64,000 nt of DNA from Hyphomonadaceae bacterium (GTDB lineage Bacteria; Pseudomonadota; Alphaproteobacteria; Caulobacterales; Hyphomonadaceae): NCBI GenBank assembly GCA_030697555.1, contig JAUYPV010000066.1, positions 1 to 64,000 of the forward strand, in the 5' to 3' direction. This document shows, in pieces, positions 44,027-52,323 of this stretch. A model generated the notes under the pieces. It saw only the letters and a program-made list of their open reading frames with translations. It was not told the DNA's origin and searched no databases. Each line of letters begins with the position of its first letter. Position 1 is the stretch's first letter. A program made the translations under genes and the position numbers.

Positions 44027-45765
44027 GCGCTGTCCCCTATAACTCCCGGCTCAATCCGCGACAGGGCCCATCGCACGCGGTTAGGCGCTTGCGAGCCGTC
44101 TGCTCCCGGATTGGCAACTCCCCGGATCACTAGCTGCCGCGTCTTCCGCGCGATCTCGCTTCCCCAATAGCGCGAAATCTCGACTGAAAGCAAAGTTTCA
44201 CTGCGAAATCTCCAGACCCGTTGCCGTCGCGCCAGGCCTAGGAATACGGTCCTATCATCGGGTCCGTCCGCGACCTGCACGTCGGGGTGCAGGTGGAAGC
44301 GGATTTCAAACGGAATCAGCGACGTATGCGGCATGGACGCGGTCTCCGACATGGGTCTGGACAGGCTGTCTTCGCCCGTTATTCGCGCCCCGTTCTTTGC
44401 TACATAGAGTCGTCGCCGATAGATCAAGCCATGTCGCACGCGCCAGCCGCCATGCTGGCCTTCGAGCAGATATTGATCACCCTCCTCCAGTCTTCGGATG
44501 GATAATTGGGCAGGTCCTTCTGGCGCGCGCAGTCCGGTAACGGGGTCAGGCGTGAATACCGCCGAATCTTCACCGTTAAGCGACAGTACGGAATGCGCCG
44601 CCGTGCGGCGCGCTGCATCCTTCAGGGCCGGTTCGAGATCGGGGTTGGCGCCGCAGGATGTTATTATGCGGTCCGCGCCGTCATCGACGGTGATGGCCAG
44701 CGCCGAAGCATGCGCCTTTCCGCCATGCGGGCGCGGCGGGCCTTCACCGGCATCGACATAGACGGTGAGTTCCTCCGCCTGAATGCGCTGCCAGGCCGAC
44801 AGGCGCGCGAAGGCAAATTTGGAATTTACCCCGCCATGCGGACGCAACGCTGCGCTTGCGACGCCGTTCGAAGCATCGCCCCCGCCATGCGCCTGAAGTA
44901 TCCCGCCGTCCGACAGCTGGAAGAAACTCAGCATCGCCGCCATGCGAGGCTGCAGCCGTGTGAGGAAAGCCGGCGCCACAAGCCCGAGCCTTAGCAGCAG
45001 CTCTTCCACAGCCTGTATGTCGATCAGCGCCTCGGCCAGCGCTTCGGGATTGCGGTTGGCGTGTCCGCCGTCCGCGAGGATCTGCGCCGTACACTCAGCG
45101 TCGAGAATCTGCAGCCCGGCGTCGAGCGCCTTCTGATTGTCCTCGATGGCGGCGCCCGCAAGCGCCAGCGCGACTCCCATGCGGAAACGGACGCTGGGAT
45201 CGTTCTCGTCGATCGAAGACGCCTGAAGATGGCGCAGCTGGCGGCCGAGCGAATCCAGCACCGCCGTACGCGCCTCGCTCTGAAGGCCGCCGAGCAACCA
45301 CGGGCCCGCCGACATCCAGTTGATCACCCGATCCGCCGTGACGCCGAGGCGCCACGCAAAGCTCTCCCATTTCCCGAACGACTCCACCCATGCGACCGTC
45401 AGCGATCGTGCGCGCGCCTCGCCATTGGCGCCGTGGGCCGCAACATCGCGCAGCCAGTGAAAGCGGTGAATGCGGTCGGCGAAATGAAACGATGGAAACG
45501 GCGGGCCCCATGGCGCATGGCCGGGCGGCGTCTCCACCGCATGCGCGCCGAAGCGCCACTTGCCGTTGATGATCGCCTCGCCGCGTTCGCGATTGGGCGG
45601 ACGGTTGTCCTTGGGAAGCGCGGTCAGTCCTGTCGGCGCCGGGCCCGAGATGCGCATGCGGTAGACGGGCGAGGCCGCCGGCGAGACGCCGGCCTTGCCA
45701 GCGAGTTCGAGCCAGAGCGCGTCTTCGGTTTCGCGCTCCGTGGCGCCGGGTGGGGGATGCGCCAT
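44023..45765 (-). CDS. Heparinase II/III family protein
   Basis: A 580-residue protein of the heparinase II/III family. Residues 60-300 give the alpha/alpha toroid (WRFGAHAVE, FHFADRIHRFHWLRDV) and 330-570 the beta-sheet domain (GGDASN, PHTSLIPFEIRFHLHPDV). Members cleave acidic polysaccharides, but the alphaproteobacterial group next to rpe and purH is uncharacterised. No signal peptide is visible. The ATG at 45765 lies eight bases after the rpe stop; the open frame upstream overlaps rpe and is not used. Confidence 0.85.
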   Translation of the reverse strand: MAHPPPGATERETEDALWLELAGKAGVSPAASPVYRMRISGPAPTGLTALPKDNRPPNRERGEAIINGKWRFGAHAVETPPGHAPWGPPFPSFHFADRIHRFHWLRDVAAHGANGEARARSLTVAWVESFGKWESFAWRLGVTADRVINWMSAGPWLLGGLQSEARTAVLDSLGRQLRHLQASSIDENDPSVRFRMGVALALAGAAIEDNQKALDAGLQILDAECTAQILADGGHANRNPEALAEALIDIQAVEELLLRLGLVAPAFLTRLQPRMAAMLSFFQLSDGGILQAHGGGDASNGVASAALRPHGGVNSKFAFARLSAWQRIQAEELTVYVDAGEGPPRPHGGKAHASALAITVDDGADRIITSCGANPDLEPALKDAARRTAAHSVLSLNGEDSAVFTPDPVTGLRAPEGPAQLSIRRLEEGDQYLLEGQHGGWRVRHGLIYRRRLYVAKNGARITGEDSLSRPMSETASMPHTSLIPFEIRFHLHPDVQVADGPDDRTVFLGLARRQRVWRFRSETLLSVEISRYWGSEIARKTRQLVIRGVANPGADGSQAPNRVRWALSRIEPGVIGDSA

Positions 45766-45772
45766 CGCGCCC

Positions 45773-46441
45773 TCACCTGCCCCGAGCGCTGCGCAGGGCG
45801 CTGATGGCTTCGCGATATTTCGCAGGGCCTTTTCCGAACACGGCGGAGCCGGCCACCAGCGCATTCGCGCCTGCCGCGATCACCGCGCCGGCATTCTCTG
45901 GAACGATGCCGCCATCGACTTCGAGAATCGTCTTGAGGTTCTTGGCATCCAGCTTCCTGCGGATCGCCTCGATCTTGCGGAGCTGGCTATCGATGAATTT
46001 CTGTCCGCCGAAGCCGGGGTTCACACTCATCACCAGGATGAGGTCGAGTTCCTCGAGCACGGGATCGAGCACATCGGCATGCGTCGACGGATTGAGCGCA
46101 GCCCCTGCCTTCTTGCCCAGCTTCTTGATGACCTGGAGCGTGCGGTGGAAATGCGGACCCGCCTCGGGATGCGCCGTGATAATATCGGCCCCTGCCGCTG
46201 CGAAAGCTTCGAGGTAGGGATCGACCGGCGAGATCATCAGGTGAACATCGAACGTCTTCCGAGTGAGCGGGCGAAGCTTCTCGATCACCGCCGGGCCTAT
46301 CGAGATGTTCGGGACAAAGTGGCCGTCCATCACATCGACATGGATCATGTCGGCGCCGGCCTCGTCGACGGCGCGGATTTCCTCGCCTAGCCGGGCGAAA
46401 TCGGCCGCCAGAATCGAGGGCGAGATCAGGATATCCGACAT
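45773..46441 (-). CDS. rpe: Ribulose-phosphate 3-epimerase
   Basis: A 222-residue TIM-barrel enzyme interconverting ribulose-5-phosphate and xylulose-5-phosphate. It has SILAADFARLGEE, MIHVDVMDGHFVPN and MSVNPGFGGQKF, with the catalytic Asp and metal His residues. It connects functionally with tkt at the other end of the window. It starts an operon with the heparinase and capD-like genes. Confidence 0.96.
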   Translation of the reverse strand: MSDILISPSILAADFARLGEEIRAVDEAGADMIHVDVMDGHFVPNISIGPAVIEKLRPLTRKTFDVHLMISPVDPYLEAFAAAGADIITAHPEAGPHFHRTLQVIKKLGKKAGAALNPSTHADVLDPVLEELDLILVMSVNPGFGGQKFIDSQLRKIEAIRRKLDAKNLKTILEVDGGIVPENAGAVIAAGANALVAGSAVFGKGPAKYREAISALRSARGR

Positions 46442-46523
46442 GAGACTCGCCTAGCAGCGGCCCTTGGGCGGTGCAAGGCGAGCCTGCTCTCGCTAGGGTA
46501 AGCCTCAGGCCCTGAAACGAAAC

Positions 46524-46548
46524 CGCCCGGACTTTGGGTCCGGGCGGC
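46524..46548 (-). terminator. Terminator after the glycine-zipper gene
   Basis: A perfect 10-bp stem (CCGCCCGGAC) with a 5-nt loop; on the minus strand it is followed by TTTCGTTTC. It lies about 55 bases after the lipoprotein stop. Confidence 0.8.
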
Positions 46549-46568
46549 TCGAATTCAGGTTGCTGGCT

Positions 46569-46613
46569 GGATCAGTAGCCGCCGGATCAATAACCGCCGG
46601 ATCAGTAACCTAT
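46569..46613. repeat. Three ~15-bp tandem units carrying stop codons
   Basis: On the minus strand the sequence reads GGTTACTGA, then TCCGGCGGTTATTGA, then TCCGGCGGCTACTGA. Each unit ends in Tyr-stop in the frame of the upstream lipoprotein, so the gene's end has been duplicated twice. Confidence 0.8.
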
Positions 46614-47120
46614 TGAGGCGTTCTGCGGGATCACCCGGGCGCGGGCGCCGTATTCGACCAGCACGGGCGTGCCATTGGCGATCGCCATGTCGCCGCCTTG
46701 CGTGATGGTGACCAGCTCGCCCGAGCTCAGGCGGACCGTGTAGGCATAGCCCTGCTTCTCGGTCGCGGCGTTGCCCACCGCATTGCCGAGGACGCCGCCG
46801 GCGACAGCGCCGACAACAGCGCCAGCCGTGTTCGCGGCGCGACCGCCGCCGATCTGGCCGCCGGCGATGCCGCCGAGGACGGCGCCGGTGGCTGTGCCGA
46901 CGGTCGAGCCGGATTTCGAACCTTCGATGACGATGGCGCGGGAGGCCACGACACGACCTTCTTCCACGCGGGAGACAGTGCCGACCTGGCTGCGCTCATA
47001 CGAGTTCGCGCCAAGGCCGCTGGCGCAACCGGCCAAGGCAAGCGCGAGCACCGCGAAAGCGGCCGCAAATGATTTCTGGGGCTTCAGAACGGCGGGAGAG
47101 GAGTATTTCGACGTGTCCAT
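46602..47120 (-). CDS. Glycine-zipper outer-membrane lipoprotein, SlyB-like
   Basis: A 172-residue lipoprotein with lipobox LALALAGC near residue 32, then a paired glycine-zipper segment (GTATGAVLGGIAGGQIGGG and AGAVVGAVAGGVLGNAVG) at about 75-118, and a small C-terminal domain ending NASIGY. This is the SlyB/Rick 17-kDa layout, thought to stabilise the outer membrane. The stop is followed by two further Tyr-stop units in the same frame, so the C-terminus may have been altered by tandem duplication. Confidence 0.88.
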   Translation of the reverse strand: MDTSKYSSPAVLKPQKSFAAAFAVLALALAGCASGLGANSYERSQVGTVSRVEEGRVVASRAIVIEGSKSGSTVGTATGAVLGGIAGGQIGGGRAANTAGAVVGAVAGGVLGNAVGNAATEKQGYAYTVRLSSGELVTITQGGDMAIANGTPVLVEYGARARVIPQNASIGY

Positions 47121-47301
47121 CTGTGCAGACTCCGAATTGGGCGGCAGGTCCTGGGTAGGTCCGCCCTACACACAAAGTTATACGACATCCGGCTGAACCC
47201 GGACTGAACCCAAACGTTCGGTTTCGTTGCTTATCGGAGGCGGAATTGTGTCACTGCCGCCCCCCCAAGACGACCCGCGCTTGGACACTACGGGAATGGG
47301 G

Positions 47302-48660
47302 TTAGAGCTTCGTGCGTTCAAGCCGCGCGATGTAAAAAACGTCCGATTTGATGGGCTCTGCGACAATTTTTTCAGCGTCCGCGACTTTCGAGTCACGCAT
47401 CGGCGGTGCGGTAATTACATCGCCGTCATCCGTTAACGCATGGCCGAAGCCGGGTAGCTCCCCGGCCGTGATTTTAACCCGCCGCCAACCTCCGCCGGCG
47501 AAGGCCGCCTCAATCACCTCACGGCCTTCCTCCGCCGCCGGCGTGGAGACGCAATAGACCAGCCGCCCGCCCGGCCGCAGCATCTCGCCCGCCGCATCCA
47601 CCAGGCTCCGCTGGATAGCCGGAAGCCGCGCGAGGTCTTTCGGGTCGCGCCGCCACGCCCCTTCGGGATACCGCCGCAGCGTCCCCAGCGCCGAGCACGG
47701 CGCATCCAGCAGCACTGCATCCAGTGGCGCCGCCGGCCGCCATTCACGTGCGTCCGCCTCCACCACCTCCATCGGCAGCCTTGTGCGCTGCATGGTCTCG
47801 CGCAGGAGCGCCAAACGCTGCCGCGACATGTCCACCGCCGTCAGCTTCGCGCCGGCCGCCGCCAGCTGCATGGCTGCGCCGCCAGGCGCCGCGCACAGGT
47901 CTGCCACTGCCTCGTCCGCCTTGGCGTCCAGCAGCACCGCCGCCAGCGCCGCCGCCGCGTCCTGCACCCACCAGTCCCCCGCCGCATAGCCCGGCAGCTC
48001 GCCCAGCTTCATCCCCGCCTTCACTCGCACCGTGCCGGTCGGCAAGACCTCGCCGCCGAGCATTCCCGCAAGTTCCACGGCATCCACGCCTGGTTTCAGC
48101 GAGAGGTCGACCGGCGGCTCCTCGAGCTGGAGTTCGGCCATGGCGTCGGCCCGTTCAGGGCCAAGCGCGGATTTCAGCTTTGCCGCCAGCCAGTCCGGCC
48201 AGACCGATGCCGGAGGAGCAGTCTGGAAGGCCTCCATTTCCCGCCCGGCCCGCCGCAGCACCGCGTTGATCAGCCCCCCGCCCTTGGTTGCGCCCGGCCA
48301 GTTCCGCGCCGCCTCGACCGTCGCCGACACCGCCGCATGGGGGGCGACGTCCAGCATCCAGAGCTGCGCAGCCCCCGCCCGCAGCAGCGCCCGTACTTCC
48401 GGTTGGATGTCGGCCATGGGCCGGTCGAGCATGCCACTCAGCGCCCAATCGATCCGGCCGACGCCACGCAGCGCCGCGCCCGCAATAGCGCGCGCGAAGC
48501 CGCGGTCCGGCCCTTCGAGGCGATCGAAATTCCGGCTCTTGCCCTGCGCAACTTCAAGATCGACGCCCTTGTCGAGCGTGGCATGCAGAAGCTCAGCGGC
48601 AGCCAGCCGGCTCTGCCAGCCGGCGGCTTCTTCGCGAGGTTGCTTCGGAGGTCGCGCCAT
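47302..48660 (-). CDS. rsmB: RsmB/NOP-family rRNA cytosine-C5 methyltransferase
   Basis: A 452-residue protein: an N-terminal NusB-like domain (about 20-150) and a SAM-dependent methyltransferase domain with LCAAPGGAAMQLA and motif IV LLDAPCSALGTLRRYP. In motif VI, where RsmB proteins usually have a T-C-S or V-C-S nucleophile after LVY, this protein reads RLVYCVSTPAAEE, so Ser seems to occupy the catalytic Cys position. It may be inactive, or the adjacent Cys may serve. It usually lies beside htpX and DUF1674, as here. Confidence 0.88.
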   Translation of the reverse strand: MARPPKQPREEAAGWQSRLAAAELLHATLDKGVDLEVAQGKSRNFDRLEGPDRGFARAIAGAALRGVGRIDWALSGMLDRPMADIQPEVRALLRAGAAQLWMLDVAPHAAVSATVEAARNWPGATKGGGLINAVLRRAGREMEAFQTAPPASVWPDWLAAKLKSALGPERADAMAELQLEEPPVDLSLKPGVDAVELAGMLGGEVLPTGTVRVKAGMKLGELPGYAAGDWWVQDAAAALAAVLLDAKADEAVADLCAAPGGAAMQLAAAGAKLTAVDMSRQRLALLRETMQRTRLPMEVVEADAREWRPAAPLDAVLLDAPCSALGTLRRYPEGAWRRDPKDLARLPAIQRSLVDAAGEMLRPGGRLVYCVSTPAAEEGREVIEAAFAGGGWRRVKITAGELPGFGHALTDDGDVITAPPMRDSKVADAEKIVAEPIKSDVFYIARLERTKL

Positions 48661-48722
48661 GGGCGGGTCCCTACCCGCTCATCGCTGCGCTGTCATCCGG
48701 ATTGGACGATCAGGCGAACGGT

Positions 48723-49550
48723 CTAGTCCGAACCTTCCATCTCGGCCGACTGCCTGTGCAGGCGGGCGATGCGGCGTTCGGTTGGCGGGTGAGATGCGCT
48801 AGCTGTGCGGCGGGGACCGTGCAGCGGATCGATGACGAACATGTGGGCCGTGGCGGGCGAACGTTCCGCCAGGGGGTTGAGCAGCGAGGCCGTGTGGCGC
48901 TCCAGCTTCAGCAGCGCGTTGGCGAGGTTGATCGGCGATCCGCAGATCTCGCCGGCCTGCTTGTCGGCGGCGTACTCGCGGGCATGGCTCTGGCCGATGC
49001 GGGCAACGAGACCGCTGATGACCTTGGAGACAAGTTTGCGCTGGCCGAACGGATAGGCAAGCGAGCCGAAGATCATCATGAGCAGCGCCGCAAGCGCGGA
49101 GCTGACGCCCATCGCCAGGGAATCGCCGCGCTTAACGTGGGCAAGCTCGTGCGCCACCACCGCCGAGACTTCGGCGCGCGACAGCGTTTTCAACAGGCCG
49201 TCCGTGACGGCGATCGAGGCGTGGTTGGTGTCCCTGCCCGCGACAAACGCGTTTGGCTGGAAGGCGTCGACGATATAGGTGCGCGGACGCGGCATGTTCG
49301 CGCGCATCGCCAGCTTGTCGCAATCGGCGACGAAAGCGCGGATCATCGGGGACGCATCGTCCGACCCGACCTCGCGTGCGTTGTGCAGCTTGAGCACGAT
49401 CTTCTCGGCATACCAGAAGACGATGAGGTGGAAGGCGAGCGCGATCACCGTCGCGATCAGTGCGCCATCCCTCCCAGCGATCCACCATCCCAGCCCCGCG
49501 AAGGCGAGGTGGATCAGCAGCATGTACCCGGCGGCTTTGAAGTAACTCAT
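48723..49550 (-). CDS. htpX: Zinc metalloprotease HtpX
   Basis: A 275-residue membrane M48 peptidase with two N-terminal helices (about 5-45), HELAH of the HEXXH motif in VVAHELAHVKRGD, two further helices, and the third zinc ligand Glu in REYAADKQAGE. It degrades misfolded membrane proteins. The frame extends upstream to 49937 but the ATG at 49550 has GAGAGGACC upstream and gives the family N-terminus. It is divergent from the DUF1674 gene. Confidence 0.94.
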   Translation of the reverse strand: MSYFKAAGYMLLIHLAFAGLGWWIAGRDGALIATVIALAFHLIVFWYAEKIVLKLHNAREVGSDDASPMIRAFVADCDKLAMRANMPRPRTYIVDAFQPNAFVAGRDTNHASIAVTDGLLKTLSRAEVSAVVAHELAHVKRGDSLAMGVSSALAALLMMIFGSLAYPFGQRKLVSKVISGLVARIGQSHAREYAADKQAGEICGSPINLANALLKLERHTASLLNPLAERSPATAHMFVIDPLHGPRRTASASHPPTERRIARLHRQSAEMEGSD

Positions 49551-49707
49551 CGGTCCTCTCGACTGCTCTCGGGGTGGCGTCCCGGGGGCCAAAACTGCGC
49601 TGGAATCGCGTCCCGTTCGGGTCGCGCCTCCACCAACCACCGAGCCTTGGCGGTTATGGTGAAAGCTTCCCTTCCAAATCGCTGAGAAATCGTGAACGTA
49701 GAGACCG

Positions 49708-49983
49708 ATGATGAACGAAACCGCTGATCCCGTTGAGACTCGTGGCGAAGATGCCGCAGACGCCGCAGGTCCTGTCGCCAGCGAAACGGAACCGCCGGCC
49801 ATTCCGGGCGCCGCGCCAGGGAAGACCCTGTCGCCGGAAGCAATAAGGGCCCTGCAGGAAGCCGAAGCGCGCCGCCAGGCCGCGCCGCCACAGACCCTGC
49901 CGCCGGAAATCAACGGCCGCGACGGCGAAGAACCCACCCGCTACGGCGACTGGGAAAAGAAGGGCATGGCCGTCGACTTCTGA
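49708..49983 (+). CDS. DUF1674 / SDHAF4-like protein
   Basis: A 91-residue protein with a disordered acidic N-terminus and the conserved C-terminal signature GRDGEEPTRYGDWEKKGMAV. This is the DUF1674 family, related to mitochondrial succinate dehydrogenase assembly factor 4, which protects flavinated SdhA. A bacterial role in SDH assembly is inferred. It is divergent from htpX, its usual neighbour in alphaproteobacteria. Confidence 0.88.
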   Translation: MMNETADPVETRGEDAADAAGPVASETEPPAIPGAAPGKTLSPEAIRALQEAEARRQAAPPQTLPPEINGRDGEEPTRYGDWEKKGMAVDF

Positions 49984-50075
49984 CGGCAGGGAACCGCGCA
50001 AATTAGTGGGATTTCAGGCAGCGAGACGTTCTCCTTTTAAGGGCCGGGCAAGGTTGATTGGCTATAAATCGCCAC

Positions 50076-50690
50076 ATGACAATCACCGATCGCCCGCAAC
50101 AAATTCGCCGTCTGCTGGATGGCTTCGAACGGATCGCGATCAGCCTGCTCTTCGCATGGCTGGCCTACAGGCTCGTCGGCAGCCTTACGGAACAGCCCGC
50201 CAACCTCCTCTATCTGGCATCTGAAGGGCTCGTGGCCTGCTTCGTGATCTTTCGGCGGTCCACCGAACAGATCAGCGTGCGCCCGATGGATTGGGCGATC
50301 GGTATCACCGGCACGATGCTGCCCATGCTCGTCGTGCCGACCGGCGGAGGCTGGATGGGCGCAACGGTACTGATGCTGGCCGGCCTTGCCATCAGCCTCG
50401 GCGCCAAACTATCCCTGCGCCGCAGCTTCGGCGTTGTCGCGGCGAACCGCGGCGTCAAGAGGACCGGCCTCTACGCGGTGGTCAGGCATCCCATGTATCT
50501 GGGGTATTTCCTCGTCAACGGAGGAATGATCCTGCTCAATCCTTCGTTGTGGAACGCCGCTTTGCTGGCGGCCTGGACCGCCTGCCAGATCTACCGCATC
50601 CACGCCGAGGAACGCATGCTGATGCAGGCCGTGGAATACCGCAGCCATGCGGAGAAGGTCCGCTTCCGGCTCGTGCCCTTCGTCTACTGA
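50076..50690 (+). CDS. Isoprenylcysteine methyltransferase-like membrane protein
   Basis: A 204-residue membrane protein with about five hydrophobic helices. It has VVRHPMYLGYFL near residue 144 and a C-terminal EERMLMQ motif, the signature of the ICMT/PEMT methyltransferase family. Bacterial members methylate phospholipids or other small lipophilic targets. A TTG at 50058 with AAGG upstream is an alternative start; the ATG at 50076 is preferred but has a weak ribosome-binding site. It stops three bases before the hydroxylase gene. Confidence 0.75.
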   Translation: MTITDRPQQIRRLLDGFERIAISLLFAWLAYRLVGSLTEQPANLLYLASEGLVACFVIFRRSTEQISVRPMDWAIGITGTMLPMLVVPTGGGWMGATVLMLAGLAISLGAKLSLRRSFGVVAANRGVKRTGLYAVVRHPMYLGYFLVNGGMILLNPSLWNAALLAAWTACQIYRIHAEERMLMQAVEYRSHAEKVRFRLVPFVY

Positions 50691-50693
50691 GCC

Positions 50694-51506
50694 ATGACGC
50701 CTGCCGACCTCCTCTTCCTGTCCGGAACGGCGGCGGCGCTGATTGTGCTGGAGCGGTTGCTGCCGCTGCATCCCGGCCAGGTCACGCTTCGCGCCGGCTG
50801 GATGACGGACATCCTCCACGTCTTCGTCAGCGGCGCGATGATCCGCTTCGGCGCCTCGGTCACGACGGTCGGCGCCAGCCTGCTGGCCGTGTCGCTGGCC
50901 CCCGAGTCCATCCGAGAAGCTGTCCGCAGCCAGCCTGATGTTCTGGAATTCATCGAGTTGCTGATCCTCTCGGACCTCTGCTTCTACGCAGCCCACCGGC
51001 TCTGCCACGCTGTGCCATTCCTGTGGCGCTTCCACGCTGTCCATCACAGCAGCGAGACGATGGACTGGCTCGCGACCTATCGCGTGCATCCCGTCGATCA
51101 GATCCTCAACAGCGCAATGATCGCCCTGCCCGCGATCGTACTCGGCTTCTCACCGGGCGTGGTGATCGCCTATGCGCTGATCTACCGGCTGCACGCGCCG
51201 CTCCTGCACTCCAACGTGCGCATCGAACTCGGGCCACTGCGTCACGTGCTGGCGACGCCGCAATACCATCACTGGCATCACGGCGATCATCCCGAGGCCT
51301 ATGACAAGAATTTCGCGGGCCAGCTCGCCTTCATCGACAGGCTGTTCGGCACTTACCACTCAGCCGGCGACCGTACCGTTCCGGCGCGCTATGGCGTAAG
51401 CGGCGGCATTCCGAAGGACTATGTCGGCCAATTGCTGCAGCCGTTCGGCTGGAAGCGTCCGGTCGTCTCGCCGCCACAGCCGCCGGCGCAGCTCGATAGA
51501 GCCTGA
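50694..51506 (+). CDS. Fatty acid hydroxylase / sterol desaturase family
   Basis: A 270-residue integral membrane di-iron enzyme. The histidine boxes are HRLCH, HAVHHSSE and HHWHHGDHPE, spread over about residues 100-200 as in the family. It probably hydroxylates or desaturates a lipid. It starts three bases after the ICMT-like gene, so the two form a lipid-modification operon. Confidence 0.9.
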   Translation: MTPADLLFLSGTAAALIVLERLLPLHPGQVTLRAGWMTDILHVFVSGAMIRFGASVTTVGASLLAVSLAPESIREAVRSQPDVLEFIELLILSDLCFYAAHRLCHAVPFLWRFHAVHHSSETMDWLATYRVHPVDQILNSAMIALPAIVLGFSPGVVIAYALIYRLHAPLLHSNVRIELGPLRHVLATPQYHHWHHGDHPEAYDKNFAGQLAFIDRLFGTYHSAGDRTVPARYGVSGGIPKDYVGQLLQPFGWKRPVVSPPQPPAQLDRA

Positions 51507-51531
51507 GACCAATACTCAATCGGAACGGCCG

Positions 51532-52215
51532 CTAGACCTCCGCCCACCGCCGCAGCAGGTTGTGGTAGACGGCCGTCAGCCCCAGCACCGCCTCGTGCGT
51601 ATCGCCCAGCTCGGCGCGGGTTTTTGTGATCGACTGGTCGAGCTGGTAGAGCAGCCCCCTCGCCCCGTCATCCTTCACCATCGACTGGATCCAGAAGAAC
51701 GACGCCCAGCGGCTGCCGCGCGTGATCGCCTCGACGCGATGCAGGCTGGAAGCGGGATAAAGCACCATGTCGCCTGCGGCGAACTTGACGCTCTGCTCTC
51801 CATACGTGTCCTCGATCACCAACTCGCCGCCGTCATAGTCGGCGGGGTCGGTGAGGAAGAGCGTCGCCGAAAGGTCCGTGCGCACGCGGATGTTCGGCCC
51901 GGCGATGAAGCGGATTGCATTGTCGACATGCGCGCCGAACTTCATGCCGACATCATAGCGATTGAACAGCGGCGGGAAGACGCGGAACGGCACCGCCGCG
52001 GAATTGAACGCTAGCGAACGGCCGAGCGCCCGCAGCACCACTTCGCCCAGCGCCCTCGCCTGCGGCGCGTCTTCCGGCACCTGGAGATTATGCTTGGCCA
52101 GCGCCGACTGCGCGCCCGCCGTCACGCGACCGTCGATCCATGTCGTACCTTCGAGGACAGAGCGGGAGTGCGCCACCTCCTCCTCGCTCAGCACGCTTTC
52201 GATTTTCACCAGCAT
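51532..52215 (-). CDS. piuC: PKHD-type Fe(II)/2OG hydroxylase PiuC
   Basis: A 227-residue Fe(II) and 2-oxoglutarate dioxygenase. It has HVDNAIRF with the His-x-Asp iron ligands near residue 98 and the distal His and Arg in SLHRVEAITRGSR. PiuC-type proteins are iron-regulated and linked to siderophore receptors, as with the receptor upstream here. A terminator separates the two, so it may be transcribed on its own or by readthrough. Confidence 0.92.
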   Translation of the reverse strand: MLVKIESVLSEEEVAHSRSVLEGTTWIDGRVTAGAQSALAKHNLQVPEDAPQARALGEVVLRALGRSLAFNSAAVPFRVFPPLFNRYDVGMKFGAHVDNAIRFIAGPNIRVRTDLSATLFLTDPADYDGGELVIEDTYGEQSVKFAAGDMVLYPASSLHRVEAITRGSRWASFFWIQSMVKDDGARGLLYQLDQSITKTRAELGDTHEAVLGLTAVYHNLLRRWAEV

Positions 52216-52269
52216 GGATCGCTCCTAGCAGCGCCCAATCTTATCAGGCATGGGGCCACAAAAAAGAAG

Positions 52270-52292
52270 GGACGGACCTTTTGGGTCCGCCC
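52270..52292 (-). terminator. Terminator after the siderophore receptor
   Basis: CGGACC and GGTCCG with flanking G/C pairs form a stem around AAAA on the minus strand, followed by CTTCTTTTTTG. It lies about 32 bases after the receptor stop. Confidence 0.85.
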
Positions 52293-52323
52293 CAGTCAGG
52301 AAGGCGTGGTCCATTGGGGAGGA

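Noticed and set aside
41783-44170. A 795-residue plus-strand open frame
   Set aside because: It is antisense to the capD-like gene, which has clear SDR motifs. The product lacks any recognisable domain.
48702-49685. Plus-strand frame opposite htpX
   Set aside because: HtpX has the HEXXH site and membrane helices; the opposite frame has no domain.
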